Counted from the stretch's first letter, positions 36,815-49,073 are shown. The stretch is DNA of 64,000 nt from Acanthochlamys bracteata (GCA_019914995.1 CM034130.1:3472001-3536000), one strand, 5' to 3'. The notes: generated by a model from the sequence alone, not told the origin. Program-made: numbers and translations.

Positions 36815-38083
36815 CTAAAATAAGTTGTAAGGATTTACAACTTCAAACAATGTTCTATGGAAATTACCACTATTGATTATCAGTTTAAAGCTAAAGAAAA
36901 TTTATAATAAATAAATTTCAACAGATATATAAAAAAAATGTAACATATATCCTAAAGTTGGTACACATACAATCTGAATAGCTAGAAAAATTTTATACCA
37001 CAATCTCAAGCAAAATAGTAAGAAGCAAATTGAACTAAAAAACAAAAGCAAACACATACGCAATCTAATAAAAAACAGAAGAAAATAAAAGCAAAAGAGC
37101 AAGAAGTAAATGGAACTCCTAAAGTTGCAACACATACAACCTATCAAGATTTCACTTCCTTTTATTTTCTTGACTTCTTTCCCAAAAGCTGAATCAAGAA
37201 GCAAATAGAATTCATAAACAGATGCAAATGGAAGTATAGGGGACATTCATTCTATATTCTTAGCAATTTTTTTTCACAAGAAAGTGAAATCTTGACACAA
37301 ATGATGCATTACTTAGATAAATAAATGCTTCACAGAATTATTGCGATTTAGAACTAAGCCAATACTTCAAATGGATCAGCTATGAAATGCCGAGAATATT
37401 ACATACTCTAGCTATGGAATGCCAACAGAATTTATCCACTTCAATGAACAAAGCTCTCGATTGAAGAACCAAATAATTCTATCAGTAACCAAAACACCAA
37501 AACTGAGGTAAAAATAAGCAGCGATAAGTTCAATCATTTATATGCAACAATACACATAAACAGTGCAAAACTATAAGTAAACCCAAAATCTTCAAACAAC
37601 TTCACCAAGAAATTCTTTTTAACAGAAAATAACTATAAAAATCTTTAAAATTATCAATTAATTCTCAATACCACTCAAAATTTTAACATATTTAGTTTTA
37701 CAAAGATCAAAGATTCGAATTAAGAAACTATAGTCATTTTTAGCCTTTCAAAACTATGCCATGTCTATAGCCACTGAAGGCGGCGAAGTGTGCACAGCGA
37801 CAATTGCACCGGTGATTTTTCGAAATCATTAGAAGCAATTGATTGAAGAAAGAACTCTAATTTTTTGTGAAGATTTTGATTGATTCAGATGCAAACAAAC
37901 AAGAAAATAAATTTGGAGATTGAATAAATGAACAAACTTGGGGAACGAAATCAACACGAACGAAAAATAAAAATTAATTAACGAATTCAGTCAATAACAA
38001 CAATCACACATATTTATCCGTCCATCCACACGAACGAAATCAACAAAAATAAACTAATTCATATAAAATCAACAACCAAACAA

Positions 38084-38350
38084 TTAAATTGAAGTAGGAA
38101 ACGAAATTTTTATTCTTTTTCCACGGCCGCTCTTTAATCCCGCTGCCGTCGAAATGAAAATCCTAAATTGACTCGAAGTTGAAAAAAATTCTAGAAGGGC
38201 GTAGAGATCAGAGTGGAAATGATTTACATGGACGGAGAGATTGGATGGAAAATCGATCGACGATAGAGACCGAAAGAATAGAGAAAAACATTGATCTGAA
38301 AAGAGAGGGTGAAGCGGCCGCAAAAAAATGATCGAGAGAAGAAAATAAGA
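38084..38350 (-). other. Captured 5' leader / first exon-like block in E1
   Basis: On the minus strand a pyrimidine-rich, leader-like stretch (ttctctattctttcggtctc) follows a TATA-like motif at about 38368-38378 and opens a frame of 79 codons beginning MRPLHPLFSDQCF. It is far less AT-rich than the DNA around it. The protein resembles nothing I know and may be untranslated leader. Its place, directly inside the shared right subterminal block, parallels the CUL4 exon in E2 and the leader in E3. Confidence 0.4.
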
Positions 38351-38603
38351 GTTATGGTAGTAGGTAGAAGATATATATTACTTTGTAATTTTGTAAAACT
38401 AATATAGATAAAATAGTATTTCCTTATATCTGAAGCGAAAAGTTGCGAGTGGCTTTATTTGAAGGCATTGAATCGATGCTTTTTCATTTTTAACTGTTGA
38501 AAATAGTTTTTTATAATTTAAAGCTATATTTACCAAACGGCTTTACTATTGTGCTGTGCTTTTCTCGAATTTAAAGCTTAGAAAAGCATAGCTAAACGGG
38601 GCT

Positions 38604-39362
38604 ATAATTTTGTTCAACTTATAGATATTTTCTATCTAAACTCTATACTTAGCTTATATAAAAAGGGAACTTTTCTCGTATCCAAACACATTTACAAATA
38701 AACTTTATTTTAAAAATAAATTTAAATTCATTATTTTCGAAATAAGACCTTATAAACACCATTTTTTAAACAATTCCAGACGGGCCATGATTTTCGAACC
38801 CGGTCAGGTTCGTGGGCCTGAAAATTTAATCCATGCGTCACCCAAAACACAACCGGCCACCGCTAACTAAGTTCTATGCCGTAAACATAGGCCCCCTGTT
38901 GGACTTTATTACGAGTTTGCATCCTGTTGCGTCTGGAATTTTCTTTTGTACATAACTCCTTGAGTGCCCTTAGGGCCTGAGCCTGACCGCAGTGTTAGCG
39001 CCCGCTGCTCCTGTTCTTTCTCTCGAGCTCAAGAACAACAACCAGACTGTTTTCGTGTTTGATTAATTTATTGAAAACAACTTATTCAGGTAACAGAATT
39101 TCGGTAGGGATTGTTTTGAATTCTTCTTCGGGTCTTTTTGTTCTCTGTTTATATCTTAAATTTGAATTTGTTTGTGTAATTCAAGAGAGAGTGCCCTAAT
39201 TTACAGTTTCTAGTTAGTGATTTCTTCTAATTCATTGCTATTTTTCTTCTAACTTTTTCATATTTCAATCATCTGTTTGTTTTCGTTGTTTTTGTCATGG
39301 TGATTTGTATTATGGCCGTTTTGTTTTTCTCTTAATTTCTGAAGGTTGTGGTTGCTGGAAGA
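38604..39362. other. Upstream region and 5' leader of the SR34a-like gene
   Basis: Contains an AT-rich 150 bp, then a GC-richer promoter-proximal part. A CAG|GTAACAG donor at 39090 and an AG acceptor near 39344 suggest a 5' UTR intron of about 255 bp ending 19 bases before the ATG at 39363. Many plant SR genes have leader introns. No TATA box is obvious. Confidence 0.4.
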
Positions 39363-42300
39363 ATGGGCCGCTCGAGCCGAACCATCTTTGTTGGGAATCT
39401 TCCGGGTGATATTCGTGAGCGCGAGGTTGAAGACTTGTTTTATAAGGTTATCTGACTATCATGCTTATAGTTTTCCTTATAATGCGTCCGAAATGGTATG
39501 GTTTTTTCTTTAATGATATTATTGAATGGAATCTCTAACTAGGTGTGCTGATAGTTTAATTTAAATAATGAAGAATGTGCTTGGCTATACTGTTTCGGGG
39601 ACCTCCTTTATACTGATTGGATTTTGTGTTTGTTAAACTTGAGGTTACACTTCTAGTTTGCGTGTTGGTAAGTAGTTGAAAATTGCTTTATGTGCTATAA
39701 CAAAATTGGAAATACGTCTCTTCGATTATACCTGTCTCGACAAGTTTACTAGGGGGTGGAATCTCCAGCTCTGTTTCAGTGTTATTCTCAAAGCTGAAAC
39801 TTGCTGGCTTCATGCAGTATGGAAGGATTATTGACATTGATCTGAAGGTCCCACCAAGGCCACCTGGTTTTGCCTTCGTTGAGGTAATTATGTATTGTAG
39901 AATCCTTAATTCTCTACAAAAAAAGAAGGAATTTGGACAAGGACATGTTGGTATTTTTCTTAGAGGATATTGCTTTTTTATGCTCTTGAACACGACATTG
40001 CTTTCTTGAACATGTTCTTCACTTTTGCATTCTTTTCCTATCTCAGTTTGAAGATTATCGTGACGCTGAAGACGCAATTCGTGGACGTGATGGTTACAAC
40101 TTCGATGGTCACAGACTTCGGGTAGTCTTTTGTGGCTTTATTTCACGAAAAGTGTCCATTTACAGTACAATCTGATTTTATTTTGCATCCAGGTTGAATT
40201 TGCGCATGGGCCACATAGTGGAAGAAGCCATTCTTCATCAGTGGACCGTCATAGTAGTTACAGCAAAGGGAGTAATTATCGCGGTAGCATTTCTCGCCGA
40301 TCAGAATATCGAGGTAAATTCTATTTAGGTGGCATCATTTTGACATGATTGTGCTTTCAGTCACTGGTTGCATGTATAGAAATCTTGAATCTTAACTAGA
40401 ATCTGTGACATTTACATAGTATTAAGTTTCTCTTTGCCTGATTTGCGCAGTTTTGGTAACTGGTTTACCTGCTTCTGCCTCATGGCAAGATCTAAAGGTA
40501 TTTCTTTTTTATTTCCTGCGGTTGTTATGTCATCATGATCTCTCTAAATAAACTTAGCTGTAAAGTTCTCGTGTTTGTACAGGATCATATGCGTCGGGCT
40601 GGTGATGTGTGTTTCTCTGATGTTTTCCGTGACAGCAGAGGTGAACTTCACTAGTTTGTATACCATTTTAATTTCTTTGAGAGTGGATATTCTGTTCAAT
40701 ATTTGTCCTGCATATATATCAAACTTCTGTTTCCATGGATTTTTGTTTGACCTTTTCCCCATGTTGGTTTAAGCCTAATTTAGTTATTCCAAAATGACCT
40801 CCTCTTGGAACACTTTCTAACCATAGCCGTTTCTGCACACACTAGATACCAAACAGGAACCATGAATTTCGATTACCCTACTACAACAATTCTGTATATC
40901 AGGTAGAACCGCATTCTTAGGGTCTAGTTTTACAAAATGGGACTATACTCTCTGATTGTAGCTTCCACTAAGCAGGCTTCTTCTACCTTTACAACTTTTA
41001 GGGTGGCTATCACAAATTATTAGACTGTTGTTTCTGAAAATTTGTTTGTTTTGACTTGACTAAACAGGACACTCAGTGTTCAACTTTTGGTATGACTTAT
41101 CTGTACTGTGGACTTTCGGAGTTCGATTTTGCTCGAGTAGAGCTGCTTTTGAGAAATATGGTTCTTGGTCAGATTAGTATGTCCATTTGGTGTCTGTATT
41201 GACAAATTGCTGCATGTGATGCTATTTATATAATAATATTTGGGAAGAGAAAATGCATCTTTTTTGTTGTTCTAAATGAAATATACAAATTGCAATTAAG
41301 CATCCAACAGAATGCTAAAGAAATCTACCAAAAGAAAAGATATGAAAGCTTTTAAAAAATACAAGTTAGCTAAGAAAGAAATCAAGAAAGTGACTAATTA
41401 GTATGTTTTACAGATTATGATTAAATTATATAATAATTTGGATACTAAGGTGATGCTTGGCTAAGCTTTTCATCTACCTTTCTTTCCAATTATATATTTT
41501 ATGTATTTCAATAAAAAATTTAGAAAATATAGAAAAATTCTACATCGTAAGATTTTATTATTACCTATAGTTATTATTTTTTTAGTGTAAAAAAAGTAAA
41601 ATTCGTTTTTCAAAAATCTTCAAAATATTTTTCGTTTCAAAAAAGCTATTTATTAAAAGAACTCTCAAACATCTCCTAAGGAGGGAGAGAATGCTATCTA
41701 ATAAAATTACACGTCAAGGAAAAAAAAAAGTAGCGATATAAATCAAATTAAATGCATTAAGGATGAGAATCATTCAGTTTTATTTCATAGTAGTGATATA
41801 GCATACAGGTGGAGGAACTATTTTGATAAATTATTTAATAAAAGACATTGTAATTATAACTGACTTGATGGATGTTACTGTAAATAAACATGTTAGTTAT
41901 ATTAGAAGAATCTAACAGTCAAACTTAGGGAGGCTTTGAAAAAATGAAGACAAGGGAAGCTATTGGTTCATATTGGGATCTCAATCGAACTATAGAGATG
42001 TTTAGGTCAAGTAGGCATTACTTGGCTAACAAAATTGTTTAATGTTATTTTAAAGAGTGAAAATATGCCAAATGAATGGAGAGAAAGTGTTCTAGTGCAT
42101 ATTAATGAACATAAAGGAGACATCTAGGATTGTGCGAATTATAGAGAGATTAAGCTCGTGAGCTATATTATGCGGGAGAGAGTTATGGAACATAGGCTAA
42201 GATGTAATTCGAAGTTTCAAAAAATTAATTTGATTTTATGCTAGGTAAATCTACTATAGAAGCGTTTTATCTATTTAGAAAATTGATGGAATAATAGAGA

Positions 42301-45040
42301 GGAATAGAAAAATATACATATAGAGAGGAGCGATTTATCTACTTTAGGAGATTGATGGAACTATATATAAAGGGTTAGGTTGTTGTTGTTGTTGTTGTCT
42401 TTGCTTCTCAATGGAGTTTAATATTTGTTTAGGAACTTAATGGCAAACCTCATATCTTGCACTTGAAGGCTTATTATATTTTCGTTGTCGGATATTAGTT
42501 ATTTGACAACGCTTCATTATATAAAAAATGGTTATATGGACGTCCTGTGTGTGCTCTAAGTTCTAAATTATTGAAGTTATTACCGTAGAAGCAATTATTA
42601 GGCCTTCTATACTGAGACTGAGAGCAGTCATATTGTTATCCTACAGACAAAGCCTTCTTTAAATTCACATCATTGTAATACTTGCTCTTAACTAGTCTCA
42701 TTGGAAGTGGTTTGTTTGTAGTGTACCCATTAGTTTCTTTGTGTGTAATTCTTCAGTGTGCTTTTGGAGCTATTGGGGTTTTGCTTTGAAATTTTTTTTG
42801 GCGGAGTAATCATAATTAAGTTTGTACTGATTGTCATGTTATATGAGATTCTTTGCGTCTCTTACAGGCACTACAGGTGTCGTGGATTACTCAAATTATG
42901 ATGATATGAAGTATGCAGTAAGTTGTTTTTACCGATGGTCATTATTTCATATTTGTATTTTGAACAGTAATTTCTCATATGAGCTCAACTTACCAGATTA
43001 AGAAACTTGATGATTCTGAATTTCGGAACGCATTTTCTCGGGCACGCATAAGGGTAATTTGCAAGTCCTCTCTTCCAGAATATTTTGCAGCGCTATTAAT
43101 AATATTCCATTACAAAAATGAGTATGTTTTAGGTGAGAGAGTATGATTCCTCGAGGAGCCATTCTTGCAGTCGCAGCCGTTCTTATTCAAGAAGCCCTAG
43201 CCGTGACCGTAGTTACAGCAGGAGCCCAAGCAGGAGTAAAAAGTATGTATGATTTGTGGTTTTTGGGTTTTGGTATAGTTCATATTCCAACATTATTGTT
43301 TCTCTGCAGTGACTCTCCTAGATCGAAGCCAGTACAAGGTAGTTTATCTAGATCTAGATCTAGATCAAGATCTGTTTCATCTCGTTCTCGTTCTGGTTCA
43401 AAAGAGAAATCACTGGAAGGGTATGTCTGTCTCCTTTCTGTGTATTTATATTGTCTATTTCGAAGTTTTATCTGTTGTGGTCTACACCGTGCCTACGTTT
43501 TGTCGTCTTTCTTTTTTTTTTTCCTGTTCATTTTTGTTTGGGAGTTACTGATTTTCTGTTGTTGATTTTGTTTTTTGCTGTATTCCTTTCTGAAGGTTAT
43601 CTTCAGGCCTTTAATTTAATATTTGAAAATGTTGGAAGCCATTATATTTATAAGTCCCCATCGAAGCTTTTAAACATTATTTCTCATCAGAAACTTGGCT
43701 TGTAGATCAGAGATTATAGTGTATACTGAATTTGACCATCCAATGCTTAGGGACCTCTGAGTGGACCCACAATGCAGTTTTTGCTTGACTTCATTTGATT
43801 GTATTTCTTCTTATGACGCAGTTCTGTTTGGTGGGTTTCCCCTCATATTTTGTTACACCTATATTTAAGTCTCTTTTCTATCCATGTATAATAAGAAAAG
43901 TTGAGATACCTTCTTTCCGAGTTGATGCCATGTCGCTTTTGACATTGAAGTCAAAGTTTAATGAATGGCTTCCTTCCAAATAATAACTGCAAATTTTACC
44001 TCTTGTTAAAAACCTGCAGTTATTGACCTTTTTTTTACCTGATCTCTGTGTTGCTCTTTTTTGGTAGTTGAGAGAGTCTGTTCTTTCCAATTTTTTCTTC
44101 TGTTCAACTTGCTCAATTTGAAATTATTGTTTTGGTTTGAGCATGTCCGTGCAGAGCAGAAAATGCCAGTGCATGCTGCAATATCTTTATTGTGTGACAG
44201 GATAATAGAGTCATCATTCCAAGTTGGATGGTGTGTTCCCTGTGGTCTTGATTAGAAGACATGGCGCCATGGTTATAATCTTCGTTTTTGAAAGTTACCT
44301 TCTTTCTTTTCTAGATTGGGACATGTGCGGTGATCTGGGAATTGCACATTAGGAATTGATGGGTTTACATGCGAAAAGATGCATCCTTGGGTCTTTTGAG
44401 GTATGATGTGTCCTAAAGCAATTTTGTGTGTGCAATTTGCATGCTGATGTTTGAGCAGCTAGCCAGCTGACAATACCTGATCCAGAAAGGACCAGGGAAC
44501 AACTTTGCCAAAAGAAGATAGTTAACCTTTTTGGTCTGGGTTGTAGATTGGGAAGTGGATTATTTGGGAGCTTAGAAGAGGAATGGCCAAGTCCAGAATG
44601 TTATAATGAAAGTGTATTCTCATTTGGCACAGTTAAAGTGGGTGTCTTGTGGCTTATGCTGTGGGGTTTGTCTTGGTTTTTATATTGATAGTCTGTGGGT
44701 AATGATGCGTGTCTAATTAACAGCTTAAGAAAGCAGTTATCATTTTGTTATCATTTATGATACCCATTCAGGTGAATCATTGGAGATTCTAATTGTGATC
44801 TAAAACAAGACTAGGTTGTAATGTGTCTATTGCTTGATCTTCTTGCAGATCCAGATCAAGGTCCAGGTCCAGATCACCTTCACCCTCTGTAAGTTCCTAG
44901 GATCTCTCTCTTTGTGTGTGAGCACATACACACGCCTCTTTGAGTAAGAAGTTGCATTTATTTTGCAGCCACCCCGTAACAAGAGCAAGAGCCCAAACAA
45001 GCGGAGCCCTAGCGGAAGCCCAGCTGTTTCACAGTATTAG
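39363..45040 (+). CDS. SR34A: SR34/SR34a-like serine/arginine-rich splicing factor (ASF/SF2 subfamily)
   Basis: Nuclear splicing factor that binds exonic enhancers. Twelve exons: 39363-39446, 39818-39883, 40047-40121, 40193-40313, 40451-40497, 40583-40640, 42868-42917, 42997-43053, 43133-43242, 43310-43420, 44849-44888, 44969-45040, all GT-AG and in phase, giving 296 residues. RRM1 (about 6-80): RNP2 TIFVGNLP, then [16 protein letters not shown] and RNP1 GFAFVEFED. Linker (about 81-114) is Ser/Tyr/Arg-rich rather than Gly-rich. The second, pseudo-RRM (about 116-186) carries the diagnostic ASF motif SWQDLKDH (126-133). RS domain 187-296 with [10 protein letters not shown] runs, SP dipeptides and end SGSPAVSQY. 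The Ser-rich linker and SP-rich tail favour SR34a over SR34/SR30. Intron 6 is unusually long (2.2 kb) through two transposon insertions; intron 10 (1.4 kb) could host the alternative splicing typical of the family. Confidence 0.94.
41449..41676. mobile_element. Tourist/Harbinger-like MITE in intron 6 of SR34a, TAA duplication
   Basis: 228 bp. Exact TAA on both sides (41446-41448, 41677-41679). Left end ggtgatgcttggc, right end inverse of ggagatgtttgag. This is the best-bounded copy of the family in the window and gives the consensus terminus GG(A/T)GATGTTTGG. Confidence 0.75.
41925..42397 (+). mobile_element. RTE-type LINE remnant in intron 6 of SR34a
   Basis: The plus strand, in shifting frames, reads [53 protein letters not shown] and a degraded GRSTMEA motif. 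This is the plant RTE reverse-transcriptase region (family pattern KMPDEWR..LVPIYKNKGD, NYRGIKL.SH, ERVIEHRLR, QFGFMPGRSTMEAI). It then jumps to the element end and a (TTG)n tail at about 42379-42396, the usual 3' end of plant RTEs. The N-terminal endonuclease and the rest of the reverse transcriptase are missing. It is 5'-truncated, internally deleted, full of stops, and inserted in sense with the host gene. Confidence 0.8.
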
Positions 45041-46909
45041 TCTTCACTTTAGAAACATTAATAATTGTTAGTGGTTTGTTTCTTGAGTTCTTTCAGAAGA
45101 GAAGGGTCTTACATCAGTTTTGTGACAGGTGATGGACCTGTGGAGTTCCTTTCTTACTAGATCAGTTTGGGAAAGAAGCTGTGGAAACCAGATGGTTCGA
45201 GAGATGGATGATATGCATTTTAGTTAATCCTGGCATTTTGTATGTGCTTAGTATGTTGTTGTAGACAGTGAAGACTTGTACTGATATGATCAACTGGATT
45301 TCCTCAATGCTAAACAAGTTAGAATGAATTGTATGCTTGTTATGTTTGTTCTGTACTGTTCATCAGTCCATAAGTAGATCTTATCTCTGGGGTGTTATTA
45401 TGATATTACTGCTGAGTATGCAGGGGTTGCAAGGATTGTGTGCGATGACTTGTATGAAAAATTAATTTCATGAACTCTTAACTAGCCTTTAACTGCGTAG
45501 CAACCTAATTTGTTTCCTGCATATGAAATGTTTTTCCTTGGTGAAATGCATTTCAACAGGAATTCGAAGTCGTCTGCAACTTATGGGACATTGCTTGTGG
45601 ACTCCCAAGGATATCTTTGGCCATTTTGTACAAAAAATCTACTTAAAGCTGAGGGATCTGGTGATTTGGTTTGGTGATGTGGGACGATCCTGTAGAGTTG
45701 TCTGTAACGAAATGGAACTGGAAGTCACGGGTGCTTTATTTCTAGTTTTAGCTACTCGTTCAGTGGAGATTCATGCCTTCAGTTGCTATTTACCTCCTAT
45801 TTCTTTCCTACTAATCTACATCTTTGTGATATGTGAATAGTGGCAATGGCCAATTACAGCCAAGAAAGTGGACCGTTTGAGTTCTTAAAATAAGAAATTT
45901 TTTGAATTTATTTTGAAATTTTCAGAAATGAATGACTTTTTTTTACTTCAAAAAATGATTTAAATTATATATCTAAATATTTTATGAGTATACGTTTATC
46001 TATATAATTTAAAATTTAAGAAAGTAGTTTTTTAAAAATTTTGTTTTATTTGCAATAGATGGAACACGTTTTAAAATCGCACTCGCAAAGTTCACTACTT
46101 CTCATCAGGAAAACAAGTTTAAATAGATGTAGTGCAACTTGGATGAGATAAAAATTACAAGTTTATTGACATAAGTAACTTATTTTTATATAAGAGTTAT
46201 TTTACAAGTATGTTTTCATGAAAAAAATTATATTTAAAATGAATTTAAAATGGTGCTTGAATCAATTTTTGTAAGCTTAAGGACGATATAAATGAGTGAG
46301 ATAATTCTATAAATTTGTGAATTTCTTTCATATATAATTTAATTTTGTTTATTGCAATATTTTTTAAGTGAATTATATTTTTAAATACTTTCTTAAAAAG
46401 TAATATTTTATACTGATACGTCAGTATATGTGTGAAATTTGGTGATATTAAGAACAATTTGTCAATAGTTTAGAGACATTTATTATTTTTTAAGTTATCG
46501 GAAAGAAAAATTATTTTACTGCACCTCGTGGCATAAACATAAGCCGCTTGTTTTAATAAGTATGCTGCCTTTATTTATAGGTGATCGTAACTTATTTTTT
46601 AATTTTATTTATTATAAATATTATATTATTTAAATTTAACTTAGTTCTCATTTTTTAATGTAATTGAAATAAAAAATTGAACTTTAACTCACTTTTAAAA
46701 ATAATTAAAATACAAAATTTGAATTTTATTTTCAATCTAATTCAAAAATTAATTGAAACGCAAAACTGAATTTCACTATTTTTAAAAAAAATTTAATTTT
46801 ACTTTTCATATTTACAAAATTCATTTATGTATATTTGAAATACCGCTATTAGTGAGTCCAAATAAATAAACAGGGCGCTTGTATTGTTCCTTTCGTACGA
46901 GACATCTAT
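45041..46909. other. SR34a 3' UTR and AT-rich spacer
   Basis: 45041 to about 45480 is the likely 3' UTR of SR34a. An open frame at 45523-45840 (MKCFSLVKCISTGI...) has no recognisable family and is preceded by AG acceptors, so it may be an alternative 3' exon or chance. From 45900 the DNA is AT-rich with short homopolymers and no gene signal. Confidence 0.4.
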
Positions 46910-47765
46910 TAGTGGTGGCATTATGGATTGGTGGATCAGTTTCGGGTTGACTTATTTAATAATCGGATCAAATTCGTTCAATCTTAACTCAACTCATAAA
47001 ATTATACGGGTCAAAATTTTCAACCCTAGCTCAACCTATTAATAACCGGATCAAATTCGGATCGATCTATTTAATAATTAAAATTATTAATTATTAATTT
47101 TATATTTTAAACTTCAGTGAAATTATAAGATTAGTTCGAATGAAAGTGGACGATATTTTTACTGACGAGATATAATTATGTCCGACAAAATATGCATTCC
47201 TTAATATCTTTATCGGTCCTTACAATATAAAAAAATATATTATTTTTATTTTTTAAAAATATATGATAATAGCTAAAATCTATGATTATAAATACATATT
47301 AATAATTTCGATACAATCTTTTATAAATATATCTATTTAACAAAATTTTCACAAAAATTTTTATACGAAATCTAATTTCGTCATTAAATACCTACATAGT
47401 AATACTTTCGATAATATTATAATTTTTATTTTACACTATTTTACTAAGATATAAAAATAAAGAATTAATTATAAATACAATATAATTTAATAGTTTGTAA
47501 ATAACTATTATCGATTATTTTTATTACTAATATTTTATTATATAGTAAGAAAAAATTAAGAATTGTTCCTTCAAAAGCTGACATTTCGAATTGGTGGGTC
47601 AATTTCGGGTTAACCTAGATCGACCTATTTAATAACCGGATCAAATTCGTTCAATCCTAATTCAACCCATATATTTATACGGGTCAAAATTTTCAACCCT
47701 AATACTGATTAAACATGTCAGTGTCGGATTAAATTTTCGTGTCGGATCATATATTGCCACCCCTA
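46910..47765. mobile_element. Non-autonomous hAT transposon with perfect 8-bp target duplication
   Basis: 856 bp. The 8-mer acatctat occurs at 46902-46909 and again at 47766-47773, exactly flanking the element. Left terminus tagtggtggcatta, right terminus inverse of taggggtggcaatat: the TAGGGGTGGCA-type end common in plant hATs. A subterminal unit of about 75 bp (aaccggatcaaattcgttcaatc ... cgggtcaaaattttcaaccct) occurs twice in direct orientation, near 46961-47031 and 47629-47703. The core is AT-rich with no transposase. The perfect duplication points to fairly recent insertion. Confidence 0.88.
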
Positions 47766-48223
47766 ACATCTATCTCACAGGGTAACTCAAGTAACAGCAG
47801 ATTGGTGTGGTTTCTAACTTGAAAAATACAACTAATACTCCATATATACATGTGCATGTTCGACAGACGGACAAGATTCAGTTACCAATACCATTGTCTA
47901 GTACATAACCAGATAGCGATTTAGCAGACCAGCTTTGAAATCTAGTATTCTCTCAACTCTCGTTAACGACATTCATCATATTTCCTACTCATTTAAAACT
48001 AATCAAAATTCTGGACGAGTCAATTTTCTGTAACGTAGTTAAAGGAACCAGCTCGGTGCTAGCTAGCTAGCTAACAGTGATACTTCAAGTTGGTTCGGCG
48101 CGAAAAGCGCGTGTTGCACACAAACTTCCCGCGAAAATTCCACTCCTTCAAATAGCTCTTAATTTCATGTGCTGAAACAAACTGAATGGATGTTATGATC
48201 TCTTTGATTTAACGAATAGAAAT

Positions 48224-48766
48224 ATGAATAGCAATAGAAGTCGGCAGCAGCAACCGCAGCAGCAGCAGCAGTACAGAGGAGTTCGTGTTCGCGCAGGCAA
48301 ATGGGTGTCAGAGATCAGAGAGCCAGGGAAAGCTTCGCGAATTTGGCTCGGAACTTTCCCTACTGCTGAGATGGCTGCAGCTGCTTACGACTCTGCAGCT
48401 ATTGCTTTGAGGGGAGAACATGCCGTGCTTAACTTCCCTGATTCTGCGTTCTCTCGACCAGTTGCTATGACCACTGCAGCTTCTGATATTCGTGCTGCAG
48501 CAGCAGATGCTGCTACTGCTATCGCTGCAGAGAACAGAAGAATGATTAATGATACAACTACTAATGCAGATCAAGGAAGTAGCAGCGTGCAGCAGGATGA
48601 TAATTGGTTTGTTGATGAGGAGGAAATATTCGAAATGCCAAAGCTGTTAGACGACATGGCAGAAGGAATGCTCATGCATCCGCCGAGGTTCAACCAAGAC
48701 TGTCCCGATCACTACTATGATTCCGGCAGCAGCTCATCAGGAGGGAATTTATGGAGTTACCATTGA
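48224..48766 (+). CDS. AP2/ERF transcription factor, DREB-type group III (ERF025/ERF027-like)
   Basis: Intronless, 180 residues. A Gln-rich N terminus (QQQPQQQQQ, from CAG/CAA repeats at about 48246-48270) leads straight into the AP2 domain (17-73): [19 protein letters not shown] and [19 protein letters not shown], ending [16 protein letters not shown]. Val28 and Glu33 are the DREB-specific residues at AP2 positions 14 and 19, so it should bind DRE-like sites, unlike the CBF pair in this window, which have Asp at 19. The segment 79-98 is almost all Ala. The C terminus carries the group III motif [18 protein letters not shown] and ends LWSYH. It lacks the CBF flanking signatures, so it is a TINY/ERF02x-type factor rather than a CBF. 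The start was chosen as the first ATG of the frame. Probably stress- or development-related; the target is not known. Confidence 0.9.
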   Translation: MNSNRSRQQQPQQQQQYRGVRVRAGKWVSEIREPGKASRIWLGTFPTAEMAAAAYDSAAIALRGEHAVLNFPDSAFSRPVAMTTAASDIRAAAADAATAIAAENRRMINDTTTNADQGSSSVQQDDNWFVDEEEIFEMPKLLDDMAEGMLMHPPRFNQDCPDHYYDSGSSSSGGNLWSYH

Positions 48767-49073
48767 TATCATCATGGAGATCGAAACAACGATCATCTTT
48801 TTTATTTCAATTCTCAAATATATTATGTGTCTTGTATTATGGATCGAAGGTTATGCATGGAGTAGTTTTTCCTATAGCTCATACCATGAAATACGTACGT
48901 ATAATTGTTGATGTGGTTATGTACAAACGAGTATAGCACCAAATGAATGGGCCAGGTGACCCAAAAACTGGGCCCAATAAAATTGCCATATAAATATCGG
49001 TCGTTGAAGCAGAGCAGTGCTCAACAATCACAAGTTCACAGCAATATCTATCTACCTTCTAGCCACAACACCA

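Larger units (their letters stand above)
35894..38603 (+). mobile_element. 2.7 kb gene-carrying non-autonomous DNA transposon (copy E1)
   Basis: Left terminus ggctccactccgtttgg, right terminus inverse of agccccgtttag, with ATA on both flanks (35891-35893, 38604-38606) as a possible short duplication. The first 380 bases closely match copy E2 at 52.4 kb (ccgtttggatgtgctgaa, agtgctgtaa.tggctgt, aagtgtttggttaag). The last 250 bases match the left end of copy E3 at 53.85 kb in inverse orientation. No transposase is visible, so it needs one in trans. Superfamily is unclear. The interior is not shared with the sister copies: it holds intron-like DNA, a 24-base A run at about 36630-36653, a small terminal exon and a leader-like exon, all reading on the minus strand. 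Confidence 0.65.

Noticed and set aside
45523-45840. 105-codon open frame after SR34a
   Set aside because: No known family, no clear promoter, and different frames are equally open over parts of it. Mentioned only as possible alternative 3' exon.
48308-48574. Antisense open frame across the ERF gene
   Set aside because: A shadow of the GC-richer AP2 coding sequence on the other strand.
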